Shown piece after piece: positions 12,601 through 19,077 of a stretch of 36,295 bases of DNA. The first letter of the stretch is position 1, and each line of letters starts with the position of its first letter. The DNA is from Candidatus Saganbacteria bacterium (GTDB taxonomy: Bacteria > Margulisbacteria > WOR-1 > JAPLLA01): contig JAPLLA010000012.1 in NCBI GenBank assembly GCA_026387795.1, forward strand, positions 6,753 through 43,047, given 5' to 3'. The position numbers were made by a program, and so were the translations under genes. Below the pieces are notes generated by a model. The model was not told where the DNA came from. It did not search any database and saw only the letters and a list, made by a program, of their open reading frames with translations.

Positions 12601-13744
12601 ACCTGTTGTTGGAGCCTACTCTACCAAAGAACTGTCAGTCATCAAGGCTATTGATGGCTCAGACAACCCCATTTTAAACCTTGCTCCTTACCGCTTCGTA
12701 TGGCAAGGTGAAAATAATGATGTTGTTAATCCTCTTACCGGTGGCAATGTCCAGGCATTTGTTACTGCCGGAAACGGTGAAAAAACAATCTGGAAAGCTC
12801 TTCCCCCAGCCAAATACACTGGCTTAAGCGTCAAAGCCTACAAAGGTGAAGATGAAAACGAACTCTATTCCGTTTCATTTACCGTTAATGTCACTCCAAA
12901 CGAGCTCTTCTTTGAAGAGGAAAGTCCCATGTATGTCCCTGCTTCCAATAATCCGGTTACACTAAAAATAGTCAGGCCCGATGCTTTTGATCAGATGCTC
13001 GCTGACAAGATCTTTACCCCTTCTTGGAATCCGGGAGACGGAAAACTGATATCCAAGAGCAACCTGGACAAAATAGAATATAAGGTTTCTACTGAGGCAG
13101 GTACTCTCCATGTTTTAACGTTTACCGCAACTTCCAGCGTAAAAACCTTAATTGCTTCCATTGATGTAATTGTAAAAGCAGCTCCTATTACCAGCTTTGA
13201 ATACTATTTGCCAAAAAATACCATTGAAGTAGGCCAAACCCTGGAAGTCTTTGCAAAAGACAACACAGCAACGGATGTTTACGGCAACATTGTTAGTGAG
13301 ATCAAAACCATAAGGGACGAAATTAACTTTACCCTCTCCTCTGCTACAGGCAACCCAGTCCCTGACATTGCGGAAGGGGGAAGCAAAAACCTTTCAGGCA
13401 CAGGTCAGCTCTTTGGTACCATTGGCAAATTCTCTGCAGCAGGGACCTATACCCTAACTGCCAAAAATGCCGACGGCAAAACTTTGGCTACCAAAACCAT
13501 TACTGTCACAAAAGCATCTTTGACCGATCTGAATTTGAGCGTGGGTGAAGGAAAATCCAACCTTGATTTTGGCGAAGCCACTGACCTTTATTTAACCGCA
13601 TCTGCCGACCAAGGAACAATCCCATTATCCAAAACAGAAATCGCTTGGAAGGTAATGGTAAAAGATGTAATTACCAATACTCCCAAGGATTTCATCAAGT
13701 TTGGGCGGTCTACAACACCACCCCAAGTAATACTATTGAAATAA
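602..13744 (+). CDS. Giant multidomain Ig-like surface protein, central part
   Basis: An open frame of 4,380 residues. Order: a repeated beta-strand region resembling a PQQ/WD-like propeller (residues about 1-390, with phrases such as NGRIYIAS, DGNVFLIA and NQKLYAINPY); two fibronectin type III-like domains (about 396-600, with SLSWNPVTD and SLSWEAVTD and NAGNLSDVA); then Ig-like domains of roughly 100 residues to the end. Typical domain features are a D-x-x-G-N turn, an F-x-W core strand, an F-x-P-G-x-x-A-G strand and a linker V-x-P-G-x-L-x-x-F. There is no signal peptide, and the first ATG lacks a Shine-Dalgarno, so it is probably continuous with the frame before it. The frame ends prematurely inside a repeat where about 20 residues are missing compared with sister repeats. 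Likely a stalk- or adhesin-like exported protein; ligand unknown. Confidence 0.8.
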   Translation: MPGPGELTNPGSNYFWCSVDLGNYKPVSITMGNNKLYVIANSDGHPARLFVYTIGSTGIMSYGYTKQYTLWGKVTNSPAIAQNGRIYIASYNASKLSGSIEAFEIDTDTKLSASLGNCGEILSSPTIDLDGNVFLIANSKIYKFNPSLISTSLTCNNISPTASPAIYIQSVYDWYIMAAYSGEAKVGRFYYDNLSSSFLQTEAGIDYSPVMATGPDGDTCYVVDKNQKLYAINPYTMTQKWKSKTLDGTIISAPLISPPYQGTGTYEIYVITKKDDISKNEGELWRFPSQPTGNLEDVQEISNKTLNNANPNSNYIVSSNKILYYAGAVENCTISDKAIHAYDIGKQEEVGNYQSYYYILGSPILITTPKNITSTRPYLFFAKDTGTFSQIMRVTDTTSPAIPQFITTSTATNTGTFSLSWNPVTDNSAPVSYMLKKNSVVYQTLTNTSFFEGAGQPLDEGIYTYKLRAKDYLENESSGDSSAITVKVDKVNPAKPALKIHNIAKNSISLSWEAVTDPYSAGKSGVSEYILKWSDSVNITNGNWDTIPDFVTLNYTFETGSLVQTAEALSSNTLYHLGIRVKDNAGNLSDVATKDAKTIYGSVKSVKIFYSPPMTNGVTSVDSTGTLTAEVLDTQDKAIDQINVKWSIIDPPSTEFLYLTDPAAGALALNDVPQTQAVKLRTGTEVGTVKIKAEAGDKSSPQEPIEIVPGKFSQVAILPVFATYEVGSQQKYELFLQDKYGNTIDPNASYYNKIYTKLPYIQWDWKILNLTIPATAVNVPDLNSVSLDTAQITMPTTSGSGLLLAGSCTIETPDKKQTSVIIDLIPGPLHSFKLDPPSNTLGLNSTQKVNIINVYDANQNIITSLKYSDFIAPWLITDETGATVGSNIADTDPLAEPNAIALFKSKNKAGTFWVSAIYKDNPNIFATATYIITPDALAKFELSTLEVKAQTGNVPLLVVRASDEVNNPIPDEKLTNDYTFNWQLTGPKPGSGSAMDKFIDHATKWSQVTFKPGTTAGRYDLLVTCGNPYVHKELKVVPDVLIGVTIEPQSATLEITDTTNITLKPYDQFGNNIFEYDSDIINGNNFYWDVYSVNGNGTETKLVGTPYGYVDKTTNGKTITFHANNPNAPQGTLKKAGKYRVKAVYINDTNIFYESATIEVRPGKIASFVPIIYKDPMGPVPPINSFSINAWDGNTSSLSPQPFNADLLAEIKDEYGNYYKKLYTHPSYLENQLEFQVTPYAPGTSLEALITFMDVNTFGAYNYVGGLRKFHTPKAGTYTITVSFPGNPYDLPSQQYTVTVNPLSMSKISLEASTNTINLANPPSVVTLEALLQDKYWNKLPLPAGQKITWIHNHAAGNFNYNNLTQTTMEVTDMNNNLLNLPESHNFARQGLHTLQVYNGTIGSSNPVNLNVIPGIWKNLTLSFDQSSVLLTKNNVPLNQSVPIWIKEAKDSYDNPVIGPTWSAFKEVYTVTITRDGTTQTYPGFIDAGETPTNADPYTIASFNSGDVAGKFYITRQNKTVPAEKWTYVITVTPEALSSFDWKITPANPTVDDKITFEAYNLKDNQGNKIEPATFTDGANLRWVMTNSPGGGGVMRVLGTGLTLEGVLPASFESYGSGYFDFKASYNLGTVSSTKTNVYISGGTLESFTVTSEPYSIVILPGHESNITLKTAKDYHGNNKIPELNASNDFEWAITYHDPATGSITDPHPTWAKFEALNATGKKFVLGSDPKPWYHDITVKHTASGKTAYAEVKVKNDVLNSFKIKTITPTSTGDITEIPPITVTATNNPTPEPGILLFEGVDKNGYPVSDAALIGYDFNWSIVGNPDGVALMELDAPIPITFARILKHKNIAGKYTIKIVYAGSNPDIVKLATVEVLPGPLTGALKIVPETPIVNLETDLDYTRILTLEGKDPFGNYITASAENTYWNILNPTDIIIKSFPKTNPISWGTSEAGQYKLKVTLLDPPLPIVETIFTVYPANLATLELFAADTVGLKTVANITYEATDKYGNTVSKPLLSTFTYTVTRENSESSQKSKLTAGTGGAFARFAPGTTADKYYFTFSKEGVNIINDTFTITSTPGGISTFSVTWEPLVPTVTDTFTLYISDPKDSDGNIINMSTLTKGGFAYEIGIGPIGTYPAPQAPKHNDLDYKYSFELPEPTSYFSRNSGDYKFTVTYNNCAPQDVTVNFKPAALDNITLKSNKASTPIVGGTVNIWIDSAKDQFQNEQATNFKQGDFFWKILGPNGNQISDLKAAFIAGKDTDGKPGKTLTIASFEAGIYTLVATYAPNGVPTDITDITDDITIEATPDTYHFLDVKICASGGELGFGPVNISAGGTAEIWVQSAKDQYQNTTTGPTYNQFLAYYSPVTITKEGAPGGFESLFSSADQPKKTPYKVGKFVPTAAGKYYLSGTEPNSGIVGTFVINVVPAGLAKIELGANWASAPFSPIEDLSAISVDSPTVMLSIIGKDAFNNPTPPNTMAFNQGFTWLPTGIVSPLHFIPTPEVTFAPSGALLGKNVITVYHTTTTTLIATKEITVVSGAAHHLILSTEAASIKVDTGNTKIYYTVQDVNNNPKTGIGLSDLAWIVKKNGLVQENPLSYFTDFQNGIAKFKPGEQSGIFTIVAQYAALGTQELTITVTPDVLFSFSVTPANAVIAENTPQTSFSIVNVKDKFENPITDLSNYYFYWPETTIKPNGETATAFGTGYGLGWVATLETLPAMEKTFQINASKQGDVSPKAHYDLKVTITPSAIYFDKLAINGVLPGATTTDNDIILITPKAFGQMVKDEIYHLTWTTGIGSIPDDLSLGINKDKHVIPYTVGTAAGVYELQLAAESTTGTLITTIDVNVVADKIHTFDFSLPSNITAGTIGTTTWSGLFANSIQVTTAEDQYKNAIDANTAKASVTWKIGGATAANDTPFTKAGTYTIAANWKDANNVNRTTSEVLTVIPSTTIGSVKIIADKTLVTVKGPTVNLTLEGYDTFGNVVSVDTLDNTSFGWQGITKLLAPTWKAIFSPSPYEFLPGEFTLQKDPGTYVVTVFRMPLVDQIKDSILLTVEAGSANSVVLTSEANANTVRVSDPDKASATFVKLYYTVKDELGNPLPNIVLDKADNWTVKKNSVIQEDPLDYIANIAAGQAKFKPGEKTGEFIIQAKYGELSSAKTITATPEALKSFAIAPTNVVVAALETQGLSFHIANAIDTFDNSITGNFLNDYVFKWPRTTISPTNGASVPALLADPATDDNIGVKAVLQPLPAKDYTFTVNAYKGAIANPLLKSADLSVKVTASEIYFTPALIENVAPGTIVENLILKRPANFDANLESGVFEPLVWTAGEGVFKSNTNLDNIKYQVGTGAKLYTMEVSTYSPYSPTLKLDAKLTFAVIPGPVKTFNFDLDPASYTVGQSATIKINSAVLDAYNNEIVDMNKIRNEVKIEVTPSATAPSVNEEGDGVTFGSTGAFTQIGTYTFTAKTNSGTVLATKLATVELASVTNLNLTAAKPNPLGFGETAELSLTNDQSIPLAKTDVTWIVSLEGVTKAAGNLTKVSEFIKASELENGFALFNPGTKAGEFTVSVNYNNTPSNVLKVSVTAGALKTFTVSPAKIAININPIKPVQVTIEAKDANGNIIRNLSAYTFNWNQFVENEQGDVQAITITNKGSIATWIPGIPSGIYNLAVTENTSGANATVKVVVVPDSVTFDKTLVTTEVNTAVSPKLKLIVPAQFSDMFAGDNPPSTDKPIKLYWNAGKGTVNKSSLNSITYTPGITAEVYHLTVTYEALGKVTESIVDINAIPGLTNSMALFLSTNEVEAGQTIDIFAVGGSAKDVYGNMITDIPAIRDDVVFSFSPTASAPEIVETGEFTLAKTLPFPSEGAYTLIAKNTNNKTLDEKTIKVNQAVLVTMILTAEQENLAFGGNTEFTLYAASHQGAITLTKDMITAWKVMVNGEIADASTANKLIVDPTAGGVASFNPGTKAGTFEITAAYNNMESNPVTVSVATGNLAKFSISIIKPVVGAYSTKELSVIKAIDGSDNPILNLAPYRFVWQGENNDVVNPLTGGNVQAFVTAGNGEKTIWKALPPAKYTGLSVKAYKGEDENELYSVSFTVNVTPNELFFEEESPMYVPASNNPVTLKIVRPDAFDQMLADKIFTPSWNPGDGKLISKSNLDKIEYKVSTEAGTLHVLTFTATSSVKTLIASIDVIVKAAPITSFEYYLPKNTIEVGQTLEVFAKDNTATDVYGNIVSEIKTIRDEINFTLSSATGNPVPDIAEGGSKNLSGTGQLFGTIGKFSAAGTYTLTAKNADGKTLATKTITVTKASLTDLNLSVGEGKSNLDFGEATDLYLTASADQGTIPLSKTEIAWKVMVKDVITNTPKDFIKFGRSTTPPQVILLK

Positions 13745-16500
13745 ATGTGGCTCCTGGGGAACTTGCGACCTTTAGCATCTCTCCTGTAAACCCTGTTGTT
13801 GCTGCCAACTCTACTAAAGAGTTCTCTATTATTAATGCCAAAGACGGATCTGGAAACTCTATATTGGACCTTGCTCCATATACTTTTGCATGGACCGAAA
13901 ACATTACCAATCCTCTTACCTTTGGTACCGATAAGGCCTTTGTTGCTGTTGGAAAAGGCGAAAAAGCAATCTGGCAGGCTCTTCCCGCAGCCAAATATAC
14001 CGGCCTAAGCGTAACCGCACGTAAGGGTGAAACCGACATTGATACCGTTACCTTTAACGTTACCGTCACCCCCAACGAAATCTTTTTCAAGGAAAATCCT
14101 AAGGTTGTCCAAGCTTCCCATGATCCTGTCACTCTTATTCTGGATCGGCCTGCTGAATTTGACCAAATGGTTGGCAGCACTTATACGCTCTCCTGGGATC
14201 CAGGCAACCGGAGCTTTAAAGCGGCTCCTACTGTCAATAATATTCAATACCTTCCAGGCATTACTGCTGAACAAACCTGCACTGTAAAACTTATTGCTTC
14301 TTCCGAAGTCAAAACCCTGGTTGCTTCAGTTGATGTCAAGGTAATCCCTGCTGCTATTACCAGCTTTGAATGCTACTTGCCAAAAGACACCATTGAAGTA
14401 GGTGAAAACCTGAAGATCTTTGCAGTAGACGGTAAAGCAAAAGATATTTACAATAACCAGATTAAAGACGTCTCTACTATGAGGGATGAAATCAACTTTA
14501 CCGTTGCCTCTACCGCAGGCAACCCAGTCCCTGCCATAGTGGAAGACGGTACCGAAACCCTTCCTGACACAGGACCGCTCTTTGGCACTATTGGAAAATT
14601 CTCTGCCGCAGGCACCTATACCCTAACTGCCAAAGATGCAAACAACAAAACTCTGGCAGTAAAAACTATTACTGTTAATAAAGCATCCTTGACCAACTTA
14701 ACTCTTGAGGCTGAAAACACTAACCTGGCTTTTGGTGAAACAACCGAACTCTCGTTAAAAGCTGCTTCCAAGCAAGGAGACATCTCCTTATCCAAAAAAG
14801 ATAAAGATATCACATGGAAAGTAATGGTAAATGGTGTAACTGCAGATGCAACTACTACCAAGAAATTAATTGTAGACCCAACTGCCGGAGGCTTTGCTTC
14901 ATTTAACCCTGGCACTACGGCCGGCAACTTTAAAGTTTGGGCAATCTACAATGGCACCTCCAGCAACATTAAAGACCTGGTAGTTGCTCCTTCTATACTC
15001 AATTCATTTACCATTGACCCGTCTGCCCCAATCGTTGGAATAAGTGCTGTGCAGACTTTGACCATTAAAGCCAAAGATATTCACCTTAATCCAATTACAG
15101 ACCTCTCTGGTTACACTTTTAAGTGGGATAAAGATGTTAACCTGCCCAACGGCACTACGCTCAAAAACGTCATTGTTACCAATGCCAACGGAACAGTTGC
15201 AACCTGGGAAGGCTCCCCAGCAGCCGGTATTTACGATGTAAACGTTTCCGAAGAAGGTATCACCGGTAAGACCGGAAAAGTTACTATTACGGTAACCCCG
15301 AACGAAGTCCATTTTAATAAAGCAAAAGTAGTCACCTCCCCTGGCCAAGCTGTAGAACTGGTCTTAGTTCGGCCCGCTAGTTTTGATACCATGTTTAGCC
15401 AGGGCAAAGTAAAGCTTGATTGGGATGCAGGGAAAGGGATACTGGATAGAAGCAACCTTGACAACATCAGTTATAAGCCCGGAACCGAAGCCAAGGATTA
15501 TTTTCTAAAGGTTTCTTACACAGCCAACGGCACTACTACCGTAAGTGCTGTTACTATTGTTGTAGAACCTGGCCCATTATCAGGCTTTGATTTCAATTTT
15601 GAAAACAACTCTGTGCAACTGGAAGATAAATTAATCATTAAAACCAGCCTTGCCCAAGATGCTTATGGCAACGAGATTTCAGATATCAGCAAGATCAGGG
15701 AAGCAGTTGCCTTTACCTCAAACTCCGGAGCCAAGATCTCTGAAGAGGGAAGCTCCCTAGCCTTCCTGGAAGGCTTCTCCGGTGTGGGTTCTTATACCCT
15801 TACCGCAGCTTGGGGCTCTGGCAACACAAAACCCCACTCATTTACTGTCACTACACCAACAGTACACGATGTGAAACTGGAAACTATTGGCAACAGTATA
15901 GCTGCAGGAGGAAAACTTGAATTAAGGGCTACCGCAGTTTCCAATTTTACCGGCAAAACCCTGCTTCTAAAGAAAGATAGCGTTGATTGGGCCATAAAGA
16001 AAGACGGGATCCCAATCGATAATCCTTTTTCAGTGCTCACTGATTCTACTACCAACACTGCAGCCTTTACCACTACCAAGGCTTCTGTTTATACCATTAA
16101 AGCAGGGTTCAATGGTCAAGAGAGCGCAGCAAAAACCATTACTGTTAACCCCGGAGAATTAATTAACTTCACTGTTCTTTCTCCTGAAATCACCCTTGCA
16201 GTTTCTGCAACCAAGGAATTCAGCATCATTAACCCTGTAGACAGCTATGGCAATACCGTAGACCTTAAGAACTATAGCATTAACTGGGATCCATCCTTAA
16301 TTGACGCCATCGGCAATTCATTTACAGCTTTTGATCCATTTACCGGAACCCAGACTGTTTTCCAGGGTGCACCCAGCAGCGGCAAATATACTGTCCATGT
16401 ATCCTCTTCCAATGGAATACAAAAAACCATTACTATCAATGTCATACCAAACACCATAGCATTCCAGCCCAATTACGTTGTAATGAACCCTCAGGAATCA
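8546..16500 (+). repeat. Higher-order coding repeat, ~1.2 kb, four Ig domains per unit
   Basis: Domain type A (P-V-V-x-A-x-S-T-K-E-x-S then a Y-x-F-x-W strand) begins near 8546, 10120, 11380, 12603, 13793, 15029 and 16183. Each A is followed by type B (V-T-P-N-E-I-x-F, then R-P-A-x-F-D and L-x-W-D-x-G), type C (L-P-K-x-T-I-E-V-G, then D-x-Y-x-N-x-I and an I-R-D-E strand) and type D (L-A-F-G-E-T-T-E-L, then T-W-K-V-M-V-N-G). Spacing is about 1.15-1.26 kb, except the first interval (1.57 kb), which carries one extra Ig domain. The two units from 12.6 to 15.0 kb are the most alike, indicating recent duplication. The last unit decays after type B. Confidence 0.8.
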
Positions 16501-18834
16501 AAGACTCTGACACTGGTAATTCTAGGGAGTGAATCGCTAAACATTACTGCTGCGAATATCAAAAAATGGGAATTTGACGGACCAAAACCCGGGGCTTCCT
16601 GGAGCCATGAATCATTGGACAATATCGTCTTCAAAGCTGGGGACAAGTCCGGAACTTACACTCTAAAAGCTATGTATAATGATTTGACGGCTGAAGCAAC
16701 TATTATAGTCAAAGGTGATGTTGCAAACATTAGACTGGATACTACTACACACGAAGTAGACGTAGATTCACAGGCTGCACTTACTGTAACCGGTTATGAC
16801 GCAGCCAATATTGACGTCACATCCAAGCTTGTAAGTGATGATATTACCTGGGAAGTATACAAGGTTACAACCGGTGGAGAAGAAAAGATAGACTCCAAAT
16901 ACGTTGATATATTCTTGAGCTCTATATCCGGCAAAACTGCAACCTTTAAGACTACTTACCTTGGAGATTATAAAGTAAAAGTACTCTATAAAGGATCGGA
17001 AGACGAGGTTTCCCTAAAAGCACTAGCCGGAGAAATTGAATCCGTAAAAGTTGTATCTACCCCGGAAAGCATAGAAGAAGGAGAAACCGCAGATTTAATT
17101 ATAACTGCTTATGACTCAAAGAATAATGATGTGACCGGCAAAATCAAGGCAAAACAGCTAAGCTGGAGCACAGATTCTTCTTATGCTGGAATCACTACCA
17201 CCTCCAACGTCAACAAGGCCACTTTTACTTCTGTCAAAGCAGGCACTTATAACGCAACCGTATCTTATGATAACGGTAAACCATATAAAGATCATAAGGT
17301 TTATAGTGATTCCCATCCAATCAAAGTAACAGAGGCGCAACTCGCCAGCTTTACTCTGGAAGCACAACCCAAAGCTCCAAAAGTAAATGAAACCTCTACC
17401 CTAAAAGTCCGGGCTTTAAGCACCAAAGGAAAGCCTATGGATAAACCGGTTAATGCAGACTTTACCTGGAGCGTAAGCAACGATCTGGCCACCATTGATG
17501 AGCAAGGGATATTAACCGCAAAAACCTTAACCGGGATCTGCACTGTTACGGCCCAAAAAGGCGATATCACCTCCAGCACAGAAGTAATCGTCAAAGCCGG
17601 TGACATTAGCGGAGAGGTCGCGATAAAAGAAGCGGGTGGGCTAAGTCTTACCAATATTATTATTGAAAAAGGCGACCAAATTAAACTCTCTGCTACCGCA
17701 AAAGATATTTACGGCAATACCATTGATGAACCGGAAATACAGTGGAACGGATCTGCTCCTACCAGTGAATACACCTACATCGGGGATGCTCTGGATAAGC
17801 AAGTTATTAAATTAAACCATGCCGGCGGCACACAAGAAATTCAGCTCATGGTTATTCCAAAAATCGACCATATTACAGTCTCCATGCCCGGCAGTCTACA
17901 GACCGATCAGAACAGCTACGTAACCGCAGAAGTCTATGGGGAAGACGGAAAAATTGTAAACCTGGGCACCTATGGCATTACCCTGGAGTGGACTGTCTCC
18001 ACCGATAACGTAGCAAAAATCAGTACAGTTAATAATGTCAATACAATTAAAACCTTACAAGAGGAAGGGTCTTACACCGTAGCTGCTCAGTTTAAGACCT
18101 CGCTTAGAACAATCAGTAATTATAAGATCTTACAGATCTCTTCCGGAGGGCCTAAGTTTATATTAAAACTGGATAACGAAGTAGTTACCAACCCAAGTGA
18201 AAAACGGGTCGTTAACCCTAACGTAAGCATCAATATTACTGTTAACGATGGGAACGGAGTGATTTCTGGCTTGGTAAAAATATCCCTGGACGGCAACCCG
18301 CTTAACGCAGGAGCTGACACCTACGGTATTACTACCATCCAGGAGGTGGGAGGACAAGCAGTCACTTCTCTGGCTATTGCATTCTCTTCCGGGTTTAACC
18401 TGAAACCAGGAGAACACGCCTTAAAGATTGAAGCCGAAGATACCACTGGTGAAAAATCCAAGTTGGAAATTGCTAACCTGGTAGTTTATGCGGAAACAGG
18501 GGTAACCGGAAGGGTTGCAAACTATCCTAATCCATTTAAACCTGCCCAGGGCCAGGGAACCAAATTCAGCTATACCTTAACCGCTGCTGCAGACATTAAG
18601 ATCATGGTCTATGACCTTACCGGCCGCATGGTATGGCAGACCTTTATTGCCAAAGACCCAGTTGGTTCAGGAACCACCGGGTCACCAGGCGCCGGAGGTA
18701 AAGCAGGCTACAACGAGGTTTCTTGGAACGGTATCAATTCGTTCAATGAATACCTTGGCAACGGTGTCTATGTCTACGTGATCATGAGTGACAATAAACT
18801 GCTTGGCAGAAGTCAACTTGCGGTAGCGGACTAG
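13645..18834 (+). CDS. Giant Ig-like surface protein, 3' part with YPNPF-type C-terminal sorting domain
   Basis: This frame overlaps the preceding one. Its first ~15 residues are out-of-frame noise; homology with the other repeats starts at QVWAVYNTTPSN (about nt 13697). It continues the four-domain repeat, then less regular Big-type domains (about nt 16700-18100, for example GDVANIRLDTTTHEVDVDS), then a larger beta domain (about 18150-18500). The last ~110 residues begin NYPNPFKP and contain KIMVYDLTGRMVW and LGNGVYVYVIMSDNK. This is the FlgD-like/type IX secretion type A sorting-domain pattern, normally cleaved or anchored at the outer membrane. The next gene is a PorV/PorQ-family barrel, which fits a T9SS-like export route. 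No start codon with a ribosome binding site exists, so this is the end of the same broken gene. The exact break could be biological or an assembly error in repeats. Confidence 0.8.
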   Translation: MEGNGKRCNYQYSQGFHQVWAVYNTTPSNTIEINVAPGELATFSISPVNPVVAANSTKEFSIINAKDGSGNSILDLAPYTFAWTENITNPLTFGTDKAFVAVGKGEKAIWQALPAAKYTGLSVTARKGETDIDTVTFNVTVTPNEIFFKENPKVVQASHDPVTLILDRPAEFDQMVGSTYTLSWDPGNRSFKAAPTVNNIQYLPGITAEQTCTVKLIASSEVKTLVASVDVKVIPAAITSFECYLPKDTIEVGENLKIFAVDGKAKDIYNNQIKDVSTMRDEINFTVASTAGNPVPAIVEDGTETLPDTGPLFGTIGKFSAAGTYTLTAKDANNKTLAVKTITVNKASLTNLTLEAENTNLAFGETTELSLKAASKQGDISLSKKDKDITWKVMVNGVTADATTTKKLIVDPTAGGFASFNPGTTAGNFKVWAIYNGTSSNIKDLVVAPSILNSFTIDPSAPIVGISAVQTLTIKAKDIHLNPITDLSGYTFKWDKDVNLPNGTTLKNVIVTNANGTVATWEGSPAAGIYDVNVSEEGITGKTGKVTITVTPNEVHFNKAKVVTSPGQAVELVLVRPASFDTMFSQGKVKLDWDAGKGILDRSNLDNISYKPGTEAKDYFLKVSYTANGTTTVSAVTIVVEPGPLSGFDFNFENNSVQLEDKLIIKTSLAQDAYGNEISDISKIREAVAFTSNSGAKISEEGSSLAFLEGFSGVGSYTLTAAWGSGNTKPHSFTVTTPTVHDVKLETIGNSIAAGGKLELRATAVSNFTGKTLLLKKDSVDWAIKKDGIPIDNPFSVLTDSTTNTAAFTTTKASVYTIKAGFNGQESAAKTITVNPGELINFTVLSPEITLAVSATKEFSIINPVDSYGNTVDLKNYSINWDPSLIDAIGNSFTAFDPFTGTQTVFQGAPSSGKYTVHVSSSNGIQKTITINVIPNTIAFQPNYVVMNPQESKTLTLVILGSESLNITAANIKKWEFDGPKPGASWSHESLDNIVFKAGDKSGTYTLKAMYNDLTAEATIIVKGDVANIRLDTTTHEVDVDSQAALTVTGYDAANIDVTSKLVSDDITWEVYKVTTGGEEKIDSKYVDIFLSSISGKTATFKTTYLGDYKVKVLYKGSEDEVSLKALAGEIESVKVVSTPESIEEGETADLIITAYDSKNNDVTGKIKAKQLSWSTDSSYAGITTTSNVNKATFTSVKAGTYNATVSYDNGKPYKDHKVYSDSHPIKVTEAQLASFTLEAQPKAPKVNETSTLKVRALSTKGKPMDKPVNADFTWSVSNDLATIDEQGILTAKTLTGICTVTAQKGDITSSTEVIVKAGDISGEVAIKEAGGLSLTNIIIEKGDQIKLSATAKDIYGNTIDEPEIQWNGSAPTSEYTYIGDALDKQVIKLNHAGGTQEIQLMVIPKIDHITVSMPGSLQTDQNSYVTAEVYGEDGKIVNLGTYGITLEWTVSTDNVAKISTVNNVNTIKTLQEEGSYTVAAQFKTSLRTISNYKILQISSGGPKFILKLDNEVVTNPSEKRVVNPNVSINITVNDGNGVISGLVKISLDGNPLNAGADTYGITTIQEVGGQAVTSLAIAFSSGFNLKPGEHALKIEAEDTTGEKSKLEIANLVVYAETGVTGRVANYPNPFKPAQGQGTKFSYTLTAAADIKIMVYDLTGRMVWQTFIAKDPVGSGTTGSPGAGGKAGYNEVSWNGINSFNEYLGNGVYVYVIMSDNKLLGRSQLAVAD

Positions 18835-19017
18835 CCTCACCTGCCCCAAAAAATATTTTCTCCTTTCATGCAAGTTTTTCATTGCTCACCCCGATAGTAT
18901 ATATGGAAGCGGAGTTTAGGAGTGAGGAGAGCCGGGGTTCATGGCCATCTGCTTAAAAAGAATAGAGCTTATACTATATCTAATATAGAGTATCTATATA
19001 TAGGTGTAGCGATAGAC

Positions 19018-19059
19018 AAAGAGCAATTCTCAAGCAAGATGGGACCTGCTCTTTTTTTT
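19018..19059 (+). terminator. Intrinsic terminator directly upstream of the porV-like gene
   Basis: An 8-bp stem (AAAGAGCA at 19018-19025 with TGCTCTTT at 19047-19054), a 21-nt loop and a run of eight T (19052-19059). It lies only ~18 bp before the next start codon, leaving no room for a promoter after it. The downstream gene must therefore be read through it, or it acts as an attenuator. The 243-bp gap also contains two AT-rich palindromes around 18974-19001 that could hold a promoter; otherwise I recognise nothing there. Confidence 0.6.
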
Positions 19060-19077
19060 GTTTAAAAGGAAAGCTGA

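Noticed and set aside
19021-19054. T-box leader (TGGGACC beside a terminator)
   Set aside because: A seven-base resemblance only; no Stem I landmarks are seen, and the downstream gene is not of a T-box-regulated type.
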